This document shows positions 23,291-33,456 of a stretch of DNA of 64,000 nt, in pieces; positions within the stretch are counted from its first letter, which is position 1; each line of letters starts with the position of its first letter. The stretch comes from Cacajao melanocephalus (Eukaryota; Chordata; Mammalia; Primates; Pitheciidae). Under the pieces are notes generated by a model that did no database searches, was not told the origin of the DNA, and saw only the letters and a program-made list of their open reading frames with translations. The position numbers were made by a program, and so were the translations under genes. The DNA lies in contig CAUYLG010022186.1 of NCBI GenBank assembly GCA_963573385.1, forward strand, positions 54,011 to 118,010, read 5' to 3'.

Positions 23291-25110
23291 GTTCTTATTT
23301 TAGCAAAAGACGTACAACACAAAAATGCCATTTTAACCATTTTAACTGTATAATTCACATTAATTACCTTCACAGTGTTGTGCAACCATCACTGATATCT
23401 ACTTCTGAACTTCTTCATTACCCCAAACAGACAATCTGTACCCATTAAGCAATAACTCCCCATGCCCCACCCCTAGCCCTTGGTAACCTATAATCTACTT
23501 TGTCTCTGTAAATTTGCCTATTTTAAGTCTGGAATCCTACATATTTGTCCTTTTGTGTCTGGCTCATTCTACTCAGCATAATGTTTTTAAGGTTCATCTC
23601 TGTTGTGTGTGTCAGAACTTTGTTCCTTTGTATGGATGGATCATATTCCACTGTTTGGCTAGAGCACATTTTATTTATCCATTCATCTGTTGGTGGACAT
23701 TTGGGTGGTTTTCATCTTTTGGCTTTTGTAAATGATGCTGCTATAAACTTTGGGACACAAGTATTTTTTGAGTCCCTGTTTTCAATTCTTTTGAGTATAT
23801 ACCTAGAAATTGAATTATTGGGTCATAATTCCATGGTAACTCTACATTTAGCTTTTTGAGGAATGACCACACTACTTTACACAACAGTTATACCACTTTC
23901 CATTTCCATCAGCAATGCAGAAGGATTCTAGCTTCTCCACATCCTTACCAGCAGTTGTTACTTTTCGTTTATCTGGTTGTAGCCATGCCAATAGGTGAAG
24001 TGATGGTGGCTTTAATTTACATTTCTCTAAAGATTAGCAATGTTGAGCATCTTTTCATGTTCTTATTGGCATTTGTGTATCTTCTTCAGAGAAACATCTA
24101 TTCAAATTTTTTGCCCATTTAAAAAAATTTTTATTTTTATTTATTTTTTGAGGCAGCATCTCACTCTGTCTCCCAGGCTGGAATGCAGTGGCATGATCTC
24201 ACTGTAGCTTCTACTTCTCAGCCTTAAATGATTCTCCAGCCTTAGCCTCTGGAGTAGCTGGGATTATAGGCATGAGCCACTATGACTGGCTAATTTTGGT
24301 ATTTTTTGTAGAGCTAGGGTATTACTATGTTGCTCAGGCTGGTCTTCAACTCCTGAGTTCAAATGGCTCTGCCTGCCTTGGCATCCCAAAGTGCTGGGAT
24401 TGCAGGCATGAGCTACATGCCCAGCCTGCTTATTTTTAAATTTGGTGGTTTTGTCTTTTTGTTGTTGAGCTTTAGAAGTTCTTTATATATTCTGGATATT
24501 AAACTATGATTGGATATATAATTCACAAGTGTTTTCTCCCATTCTGTTGTTGTCTTTTCACTTTCTTGATAATGTTGTTTGATACACAAAAGTTTTAAAT
24601 TTGATGAAGTCTAATTTATCTGTTTGTTGTTGTTGTTGTCATTCTTGCTTGTGATTTTGATATAATATCTAAGAATCCATTGCCATGTCCAAGGTCATGA
24701 ATATCTACCACTGTGCTTTTTTCTAAGAGTTTTATGGCTTTTATTCTTATATTTAGGGTACTGATCCAGTTTGAGTTAATTTTTGCATATGGTGTGAGGT
24801 AAGGGTCCAGCTTTATCTTTTGCATGCAGAAATTGAGTTGTCCCAGCACCATTTGTGGAAAAGACTGTACTTTCCGTATTGAATTGACTTGGCATCCTTG
24901 ACAAAACTTAACTGACCTTAAATGAATGAATTTTATACTATTAATATATATGTCTATCCCTATGCCAGCTCCACCCTGTTTTGACAGTTGAGCTTTGTAG
25001 TAAATTTGAAATCAGAAAATGTGACTCCTCTGACTTCATTCTTCTTTTAGAAGGTTGTTTTTGCTACTTGAGGCCCCTTGCAATTCCGCATTGATCTTAT
25101 TCACCAACTT
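23291..25110 (-). mobile_element. L1M-like ORF2 fossil, minus strand, with Alu insert
   Basis: Reverse-complement L1 3' UTR and ORF2: CATCACTGATATCTACTTC, GGCTCATTCTACTCAGC, TTTTGAGTATATACCTAG, TTTCATGTTCTTATTGGC, AGTTTGAGTTAATTTTTGC and TGAGGCCCCTTGCAATTCC. Open frames at 23514-24122 on the plus strand are antisense shadows of it. An Alu interrupts at about 24121-24426. Confidence 0.85.
24121..24426 (-). mobile_element. Alu SINE (AluJ-like), minus strand
   Basis: T-rich start, then AGGCAGCATCTCACTCTGTC, the AGTAGCTGGGATTATAGGC box and the end CTACATGCCCAGCC. Diverged, so probably an old Alu. Inserted in the minus-strand L1 in the same orientation. Confidence 0.9.
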
Positions 25111-28100
25111 GGGTGGCCTGGTTGTGGTTGCCTGCAGTACTGTGTTGAGAGAGATCCTGAGGACGTATCTGAATTTGGAGGGGCAGGGGCTGCCGGTGAC
25201 TTCCAAGGCCTGTCACAAGTGGAGGGCAGGGTGCTGTGGGGTAAGCACCAGCTTTGCTGCCCACCCCATGTACACAGAGTGGGGAGATGGAGGTACAAGG
25301 AGAAGGACAGGGCCTGCAGGCTCTGCCTCCCAACCCAGGCCACTTCTAGGTAGCAGCAGATTCCTGATTCTGGGGTGGGGGCTCCGTCCACCCTGAGAGC
25401 ACGGGTTAATGTAATGTTACATATTGCATGAGGCTGCCTGCTGATGAAGCACACTGGTGAATCTTGCTTACAGGCAACCTCGCCTCTGAACTCAATGCCC
25501 AGAGGAGCCCATTAGCTGGGCTCAGCAGGTCGATAGGCACCTGGGAAGATCTGGGGGCTTTGGCGCAGGCTGAGGCTGCACTGCCACCCTGAAGTCTTTG
25601 TGGGAGTGTAGCTCAGAGGCACAGCCATGTCTGAGACCGCCTTGGCCACCTGTTCTGGGAAGCAAAGCACAGCTGTGTCCTGGCCAGCAGTCCAGGGCCA
25701 GGCACAGTTGGGGCCTCACAGCCCCCACCTTGCCCGGACCTACATCCCCTCTGGTGCCTCTTGCTAACCTGGATCTGGCTGCCCCAATCACCCACTGAGC
25801 CTCACCTTGCCTGAGTGAGCTCAGATAACGTGCCCAGGACGCTCCTCGGGGTGGCTGACATGCTGACATTTGGGACTGGTCTTACCTGGGTGGGAGGAGA
25901 GTTGGATAGGTATGTCAGCCTGCAGCCTTTGTTTCATCCAGAACTAGCCAGGTGGGCCTCTGTGACCCCCAGAGCAGCATGAGCTCCCATGCTCCCAGAC
26001 TCGCCATATTTCCCAGGGTGTAATTGCCTTTTTCCTGGACCTATTTGGAAGAAGGGACAGGTGCAGGCTTATTGGGTGGTGCCATGGGCAGTTCTTGGGT
26101 CTCTGTCCATCTCGTGTCCCCCAGGCTTGCCCTCTGTCAGCTCCCTGGAGTGGCCCCAAGGTGGCATCCCCAGGGGCACACACCTTACTGGCTGGTGAGA
26201 CGTCTGCAGGGCTGCAAAACAGACCCATGGTGGGGACGCCCCATCTTCTGCTTGTAGATGCTCCACCATGTACCAGGTCTGGGCTGGCTAGTGTGAGGGG
26301 TGACTGGCTAGAGCCTGGCAGACACCATGGCCATGTATGGGGTCTCCTTCTTCCTTTTGGATTTGTGACTCCAACTCAGGTCCTACTGAGACTACAGTTT
26401 TGGGGTTCATCTATTAGGTGGGGGTCTCTGAGCTGCTATGCAGAGGAAGTGAGGTTGGCCTCTGAATCCTATGAGGCTGGCCCTGGGGCACAGAGCACAC
26501 AGCCGTGTGAGCTGGAGATGCAGGGAGAAAGCCTGCAGCTTGGCAAGGTCAGTCTGGTGCTGCGGGTGGTGGGAGGCAGCACCTCCAAGGGCTGAGTGGC
26601 GCCCACGGCCTCTGCCTCACAGCTCCGGGCAGCTGTTCCCCATTACCTAGCATAGCCCCTGCTTTCTCCAGCTCTCAGCTTGGTCTGAGCCTTAGTGCAG
26701 GGTGCAGCCCACTGCTCTGTCATGGGCCTGAGCCAACGCAGGGGCCTGTGGGCCTCCTGCCCCAGACTGCCTGGAATCACGAGACCCAGAGGCAGCCTCT
26801 GCCCTGCCCTGCCCCTCCCTCCCAGCATCGTGAAATGAGTGCACATCAGTGGACATAACCATGCAGGCTTTTCTCGAAGGGTGCCCCGGGGCTTTGTGAA
26901 AGCAGATACCAGCCCTGGACTGGCCATCACGTTCCCCAGGCTCCAGATAGGATCACTGCAAATAAAAGTGTTGCCATGTTTCACTAAAATGAATTATAGA
27001 GGCCATCTGGCTGGAGGCTGCAAAGTGAGACATGAACCTCCCCCATGAGGCCTCTGGCCCTGAGGGTAGAGCTTGGCCTGGTGAGGAGGGAGACCCCAGG
27101 ACAAAGGACGAGGGCTCCACAGGGCAGATGCCACAGCATGGGATCAGGCTGCAACCCTCACACCCTGGCTGTGAGGTTGACCTCTGGGGAGGGGCTTGCT
27201 CAAGCTGGTGGCAAGGCTGGGGCCAGGCCGAGGACCCGAGTCAGGCCAGCCATCTCTTTGCTGCCTGGCCTGGGATTCACTCCTGGTTGGAGACCTGGTC
27301 AGGGTGGCACCTTCATCAGGGATGATTGGGTGTGTGTCACAGGTGTGCGAGTGCCTGTAAGCAAGCAGGGAATCGCTCCAGCTCCTTGGGCCTATGGACA
27401 GTGGGAGGTGAGGTATAGTTGGTCCCCTGAGACTGGACTGAGCACCCCAGCCCTGCGCAGGCCACAAGAAGACCAGGTTTTATTCTGAAAGCTGCTATTA
27501 GCCAGTACTTTGAGGGGCAATGACAATGCTCGGGCCTCAGGAAAGCACTCTGGGCCCTTCCCCACAGCTGTGTGGGGAGCGCTCAGCACAGGGCAGCAGC
27601 AAGTCAGGGCTGGTGGGGCTCAGAGAGGATGTCACCCCTCCCCAGTTTGCCCCACATCCCCTCATATAGGAGGGTTCTAAGACTGTGCCTGGAGGGCAGG
27701 CCCACCGCTGAATCCTCCCTAGACCTTCCACCCCTGTCTCCTTCCTCTGGGCCCAGATCTGAGGCTCCCATCTTCCCCTGGCTGCCTCCCCTCCCAGCCC
27801 CTGTGCTAATGGGAAAAGCATGCATTAAGGCTGATGACAGGAACCTCTGAGGAGACACCTTTTGATCTCGGGGCAGCAGGAAGTAGAGGGGTCAGGAAAG
27901 GGGCAACCTCTTCTGACACTGGCACTGAAGGGCTCCGAGTCTCCCGGCCTGGGGTGGCAGGTGGGGTGAGGCTCCTGGACTTGCATGGGGCTGTCTGCAG
28001 GGGAGGGTGCCCCAAGGGTGCTCAGCAGGCCCCAATATGCCCTGGCCAGTCACAAGGAGGACAGGTGCCACTCATTTTCCAGAGTCCCCCCTGGAATTCT

Positions 28101-30120
28101 CCCTGCCCCTGCAACAGGTATGTCTTTGGAAGACCGCCTTTGTGAACACCGTGGTGCCTCCAGAGGCCCCCTCTGAGTTAGAGGCCATAAACTTGGGTTG
28201 CCCTGACTGTGGGATCCCCGTGGGTTCCTCAGAGGCTCCTTCCTCAGCTTCTTTCTCATGAAAGTCGAGGCCCTCCCCCTTGCCTGAGGCCTGCGTGCCC
28301 TCCTGAGGCAGCTCGTGTTGGAGGAGGCCCTCAAGGTGGCCTGGAGGAGCTTGAGGACCCAGACTGCAGGCTGCAGGGCCCAGAGGCATGGACCCTAAGA
28401 TCCCCGGGTGCTCCTCTTCCTGGGGGAGCAGTGCCACGTGCAAGCGTCCCTCCCTGTTCTCTCACCGAGGCTCTGTATGAGTGTGATGACAGCACCTTGC
28501 CCAGCTGGATGGCGGCTGGATGGAGGGGGTGGTGGCCTGCAGCCCTCTGATGGTCCCTGTCACTCCTCACCTGACCTGACCTGTCCCGGCCAGTGGCAGC
28601 CAGGAGCAGCGGGTTGGAGCAACATGGGGAAGGGAGGCTGTGAGGTGGGGAACCCTTGGAGTCCTCTGGTGTCCCTGAAATTATGGCCAGCGCAGTGGCC
28701 CCCTCCTCTCCACTGCCACCCCCAAGGTGAGGCTCACAGTAGGGTGACCAGGAAGACCTACAGGCCAGGAGGGACTGCTGTGCACCTGCTCTGAGAGGAG
28801 CTTGCCCACAGCCCCGGGCTGCCCGCACACCCCTGGAGGAGTGAGTGTTCTCAGGGGAAGCCTTCCCCAAGTTGCCAGGCAGGGCCCAGCACCTGGACCT
28901 CCTGAGACCTGGGCATGAGCCTCACCCACCTTGGTCCAGGGAATGCTGGACACATGTGGTCATGGGGGTGGCCAGACAGACAACCAGAACATCAGGATCA
29001 GCAGAGAAAGATAAGAGGATGAAGAGAAAGGGAAAACAGAAACCAGCAGAGAAGAAACAAAGAAACCGACAGAGAAGAGGCAAAGACAAGAAAGAGGCAG
29101 AGAGGAGGAGGTATGAGGCAGGAGCCACGGCAAGAGAGGCACGTGGAGTGAGCTTGCATCCAGTGCAGAGCCGTGGCTGGGTGCAGGGCAGATGACGTGG
29201 ACTGGTGGGGTGGATACTACCATGGCCACTTCCTAGCCTGTCAGAGACCCTGTTCCTGTTAGTCATTGAGCATTTCTGAGGGGCTGGCATGTGACCTGGG
29301 GTCTGTGGTTTGGGATCTCTGACCCGGTTCTGCTGCTAGGCATAAAACCAGGGCTGTAGGGGCCTCAGAGGCCAAGGCCAGAGCTCATTTCACAAAGGCA
29401 GCCATGGCGGCTAGTGGGGAACGGGGTTTAGGACCCTGACCCAGGCCAGGGGCACAGCCACAGGCTCACAGTGACTGGCAGGTTGGGTCCAGGGTGGACA
29501 GGAAGTCTCCAAAGGCAAAGCCATCTTGCTGGATGCCAGGGCTGGTGGGTGCTCCGGCTAAGCCTGATGACTCCCTGGCCTCCTCGGATGCCATGAGGCC
29601 CCTTTAGGGAGAGTCCACAGCATCCATAGCAGCTGGTCCAGCTTGCTACATGGTGGGTGATGCCAGCCCTAACTCATATTCAAGGGAGAAAGTGCTCGGC
29701 CATCAGCTGGAAGGCCGGTCCCACCCCCAGTGTCTGGGTGACCCTGTAAGGTGGAGCAGGAATGCCCATTTGGTAGGGTCTTTGGGAGGATGAACAAGAG
29801 GGTGCTCACCGAGTGCCCCGGCTCCTGCTCCAGGAAAAACAGGGTGACCAAGGGTCTCTAGGGCGGGCCTGAGCCTGGGGTGCTAGGCCCAGGATGGCTG
29901 CAGAACCCCTGCCAAGAGTTTCTGGCCAGTGTGCTCCTAAGTCGATACCCTGGACTCCAGGAAAAGGAGGATCAGCAAAACTGGGCAGCTTGGCCTCTGC
30001 AGAGAGGCAGCAGAAGCATCCCAGGAGGAAGCACACAGCCATAAACGGAGAGAAGAGAGTCCGGCAAGACCAACTAATGGTCCTTCAGTGGGAGAGGCAG
30101 TCAGCTGGAATTCACAGGCC
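25111..30120. other. unique GC-rich block, no gene recognised
   Basis: Five kilobases nearly free of recognisable transposons. Many overlapping frames of 60-180 codons exist on both strands (longest about 28331-28870 minus and 26095-26595 plus), but their compositions are those of GC-rich non-coding DNA. A purine-rich patch at 28985-29125 is listed separately. If this is an intron of a gene starting outside the window, exons could be hidden here. Confidence 0.45.
28985..29125 (+). repeat. purine-rich (GA/A-rich) tract
   Basis: About 140 bases are overwhelmingly A and G, with recurring AGAGAAG, AAAGAAA and GGCAAAGA units. Read in one plus frame (within 28845-29195) it gives a very basic Lys/Arg/Glu-rich stretch, which is what any such tract encodes. 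No evidence for translation. Confidence 0.7.
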
Positions 30121-30300
30121 GGCTTCCAGATCAATACTTGTGTGCTGATTTGCTGAAGAGGCTTTTATGAAGTTTAAGCAGAGTTCATTGTTAAATACTC
30201 TTATGTACAAAGGATGTGGGCAGCCGTATTAATTCCTTTTCTTTTACAGATCAATAAGTACATTGCTGATTTGCTTAAAAGGCTCAGGTCGAGGCAGGGG
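30121..30300. repeat. AT-rich island with a degenerate direct repeat, 121-base period
   Basis: CAGATCAATA followed by TGCTGATTTGCT and AAGAGGCTT at 30127-30164 recurs at 30248-30286 as CAGATCAATA, TGCTGATTTGCT, AAAAGGCTC. The 12-base core TGCTGATTTGCT and the 10-base lead are identical. The intervening sequence is AT-rich and includes TATTAATTCC. It is not a repeat family I recognise and sits alone in GC-rich DNA. Confidence 0.7.
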
Positions 30301-31130
30301 CGAAGGCAGCCTGTCTCACTGCTCCAGGGAGCTGAAGGCTGACATGACAGAGGCAGGGTGACAGGGGACAATGGTTGGCATGTGCAGGTGTGTGGGGTCC
30401 TCTGTGGCAGCCAGGTAGGTCTCCTTCAGCCCCAGGACTTGCCTCTGAACTCGGTCCCCCTGTCCCCGAAACTCTTCTCTCTGAGCTGAGTAGACACTAA
30501 CGTGATCTCAGGGAGCTCTCCCTGCCTCCTCTGCTCTTCTCTTCATGTCCAGCCTGCAGCTCAGCTCAGAGGAGCTGGGAGAGGAGACCCCGCAGGAGCT
30601 CCAAGCAAAAGACCTGCTAGAGGAGAAGGAAGTGGAGAGGTCCAGATGGCCCAAGGCTGGCGCCAATGCTGCTCTCAAGACAGGAACAACAGGGAAGCTG
30701 AGACTCTGTACTCCAAGCAGGTGTCACCATTGGGCCAGTGATCAGCCGCCTCCAGGGACCAAGGCAGCAGTTGTGCACAGCTCTTTTTGGCTGTGGCTGC
30801 CAGCCTTGATGCTTCCTCTTTGCTGCTGTGACAGGATGGCGCATGACTGGTGTATGGGTGCATGGTGGATCAGGCAGGATCTTGGGTTTTCCCATGATTG
30901 CCTGTGTGTTGCTGCCTGCCAGAAACCCCTGGCTTTGTCCAGCAAAGTGTTTTCATGCCCAGGAGCTTGGGAGGCTGATACAATAGCCCTGAGAGACGGG
31001 AGCTTGGCAGGCTTGGGGTGCTCATTCCTGTCTCTGGAGTAGGGCCATAGGCTGTGCCCACTGAAACAGCCTGCAGGATTCTCTGCTTGGGGATCTTTGT
31101 CACCTCATATTATCCCTGCTCAGAGGTCAC
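30301..31130. other. unique DNA, no gene seen
   Basis: GC-rich. A plus frame at 30545-31042 (165 codons) is open but unrecognised and without domains. No transposon seen. Confidence 0.4.
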
Positions 31131-31690
31131 ACAGTACACTAAAAAAAAGAAGAAATGACAGTGTGGCCAGCAGCATCAATTAATGTCTCTCATCTGGATG
31201 GTCAGGAGGTTTCCTTGCCCCAGCCAGGATATGTATCATGTGTGATGGTCATGGAGGGAGCTGGATCTGAGTTCAGTGGTGAAGAGTGCTGTAATTGATT
31301 AATAATGTCTGCCACAGATGGGACAAGGGCAGTGGTGGCTCATGAGTCATATATTTTCAGACTCACATGGACCATAGGGTATGTTTGGCACTAAAAGCCC
31401 CATATGGATTGAAATTTGCAGAATCGAATCTCTTGGAAAAAAAAGATGCATCCTGGCTGAATGACTCCTAGGGTCTCTTGCCTGACCCTGCACATGTACA
31501 CAGGTGCACAGATGCTGCCTGGAGGCCATTATGAATTCTATTTCATCTAATAGCCTGGTCAGGAAATGGAAGGGTATATTACAGATCATTAAATGGGTGA
31601 AGGAATTTGACAACCTTTGATCCAAGTCGGTAAAATAGATGGCATGAATTAATTCCCTGGCTTATGGAGAGAAGAAAAGTCATTATTCAA
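31131..31690. promoter_or_regulatory. candidate conserved noncoding element cluster
   Basis: An AT-richer, non-repetitive island in GC-rich surroundings. It contains homeodomain-type cores CAATTAAT (31177-31184) and GTAATTGATTAATAAT (31291-31306), an AP-1-type TGAGTCA (31343-31349), and CATTATGAATTC-like and GAATTAATTCC text further on. Unique AT-rich islands with clustered TAAT motifs are typical of deeply conserved enhancers near developmental genes. Conservation itself cannot be seen from one sequence, so this is a lead, not an identification. Confidence 0.25.
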
Positions 31691-32100
31691 CAGTAGTGAC
31701 AAGCAAGGAGTTAATCCCTTGTGGGACAGATTCTGGGGAAGGCATGCAGTAGCTTCCCTGGGAGTGAAGGGCTAGGATGCGCGAAGCTGAAGGCAGGTGT
31801 CTGAGCCCCAGGCTGCCCCTCCAAGCCCCTGCTCCAGTCAAGGTATCAGAAGAAGCACTGATGTATCCCTCACTTCCCCTTGGCCAGGGGACAGCTCTCA
31901 GGAAATGTTCACCAAGGCCAGGGAACAGCCCTTGAGGGCAACATAGGCACCAGGTACCCCTGAGAGCCAGGCCTGGGTCCCTAGGACTGACCCCTGCATT
32001 CATGCCTCACTGACCCTGCAAGGGGGCCAGGGACGGGGGCTCAGGGCAGGAATGTCAGGTCAGGCTCACAATGTCCAGTCACAAACATGCCTACCTGGAC
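31691..32100. other. unique DNA, no gene seen
   Basis: GC-rich with no recognisable transposon. A 106-codon minus-strand frame is unrecognised. Confidence 0.35.
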
Positions 32101-32656
32101 ATCCAGCAGGTATTCAAAAGGCACTTATCCCCATCTCCCTCCACACTCACCTGCTCCCACCCCACTCCAGCTGATGGCAGCTCTGTCCTCCAAGTTTCTC
32201 AGGCCACAGGTCCTGGCATCAACCTGGGTACTGGCTTCTCTCATCTCCTGCACCCCATGCACCAGCAGGTTCTGTGGCCCCAGAATCAGATCCCCTCACC
32301 TCCTGCCCACCTGCAGCATCTCTGCAGTGGCCCATTCTGCGCTTTTATGTCTACCAGCACTGCAGCCTGTCCTCCTGTCCTCTGCTTGAGACAACAGGAT
32401 CCGCCTGAGATGTAAGTCAGAACCCGCTGTGCCGCCACACCGGCCGTGTGCTGCTGCTCTCTTGGGCACCTCACTGATTAGCCAGGGACCTCTAGCCAGG
32501 GCCTTGACACTGGTGCCCCCTGCACCTGGCATGCTCTCCCCCAGGTGTCTGCGTGGTTCAGAATCACCTCAGCAAGTTCTGTCCTCAGTGAATATACTGG
32601 CCCTCAGGGACAAGGATTTTGTCTTTTTGTCACTGCTGTGTCCCAGTGCCCGCTTT
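32101..32656 (+). mobile_element. L2 LINE relic, plus strand
   Basis: Text follows L2: AAGTTTCTCAGGCCACAGG, CACCTGGCATGCTCTCCCCC, TGTCTGCGTGGTTC, then GCCCTCAGGGACAAGGATTT and TCACTGCTGTGTCCCAG near the L2 end. About 550 bases, strongly diverged. Frames through it are relic or chance and not a gene. Confidence 0.65.
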
Positions 32657-33456
32657 CGGCTGATTATCTGTGCGCCCCATTCATATGTGAAAGCCCAAAC
32701 CCCAGCGTGCTGGCAGGGGGTAAGAGGACTATGGGAGGGAACTAGGTCATGAGCGTGGAGACCCCACGAATGGGATTAGTGCACCTATAAGGAGGGATCT
32801 GAGGGGGATAATCTCACTCCACCATGGGAAGATGTCATTGTTAAAATGTGCCCTCTGAATGAAGAGACCCCCAACAGGCTTTGTGTGAGCAACATGGCTG
32901 TTTATTCATCCAGGTGCGGGTGGGCTGAATCCAAACATGGAGTCAGTGAAGGGCGGCAGGATAGAAGATGGTTTTGTAGGTTGTGGGGAAGGCAGTGGAA
33001 AGTCACAAAAGTTACAGTTTAGGGTGGTTATTTGCAAGCTGGGAGGGGGTTGTAGGGTGTGGAGGCACGAGGTTGGCCAAGCTGGTTACAAAGTCCAATG
33101 GCCTTGTCAATTGAGGCCGGAATAAGAAACAATAGAGAGTGTCTCAAAGTTAAGTAGGCGCCACAGGGGTTGCTCATTTCTTCCTCTTTTCATGATCTTC
33201 CAGCTACTTCGGGTTTTCTAATTCTGGAAGGCCCTCCAGAGGTGTACGTGTGGGTCACAGGGGTCGCCATGCCGTCCACAGTGTGGTCAGACCTTACCTT
33301 TGTGAGAGGACAGCTGGCTGCAAACCAGGAAGAGAGGCCTCACCAGTGCCGACCCTGCTGGCACCCAGTCCAGGGCTGCTGGCCTCCAGAACTGTTAGAA
33401 ATGACTGCTTAATCCAGCGCACCCTGTCTTGTTATAGCAGCCCATAACAGGGCCTG
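32657..33456 (+). mobile_element. MLT1-type MaLR LTR, plus strand, split by another LTR
   Basis: The left part (32657 to about 32859) has CCCATTCATATGTGAAAGCC, GGAACTAGGTCATGAGCG and ACGAATGGGATTAGTGCACC. The right part (about 33298-33456) has AACCAGGAAGAGAGGCC, GGCCTCCAGAACTGTTAG and CTTGTTATAGCAGCCCATAAC. These are the two ends of one MLT1 LTR. The middle is displaced by a minus-strand ERV LTR. Sequence at the two edges of the split seems partly duplicated or rearranged. Confidence 0.75.
32860..33281 (-). mobile_element. solo class I ERV LTR, minus strand
   Basis: Reads TGAAGAGACCCCCAACAGG, CTTTGTGTGAGCAACATGG, CTGTTTATTCATCC (an AATAAA signal on the minus strand) and a GTGGGCTGAATCC stretch. 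Later come AATGGCCTTGTCAATTGAGG, TTCATGATCTTCCAGC and GTGTACGTGTGGGTCACAG. This order fits the reverse complement of a gammaretrovirus-like (HERV-E/LTR2-like) LTR; the exact family is uncertain. There is no internal viral sequence, so it is a solo LTR of about 420 bases. No clean target-site duplication was identified. Noncoding. Confidence 0.55.

Noticed and set aside
28331..28870. 179-codon minus-strand frame
   Set aside because: No recognisable domain and overlapped by open frames on the other strand.
28845..29195. Frame encoding a very basic Lys/Arg/Glu-rich segment resembling a nuclear localisation region
   Set aside because: The composition follows directly from a purine-rich DNA tract; nothing indicates translation.
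32860..33281. Possible provirus around the ERV LTR
   Set aside because: No internal retroviral sequence adjoins the LTR on either side; it is a solo LTR inside an MLT1.
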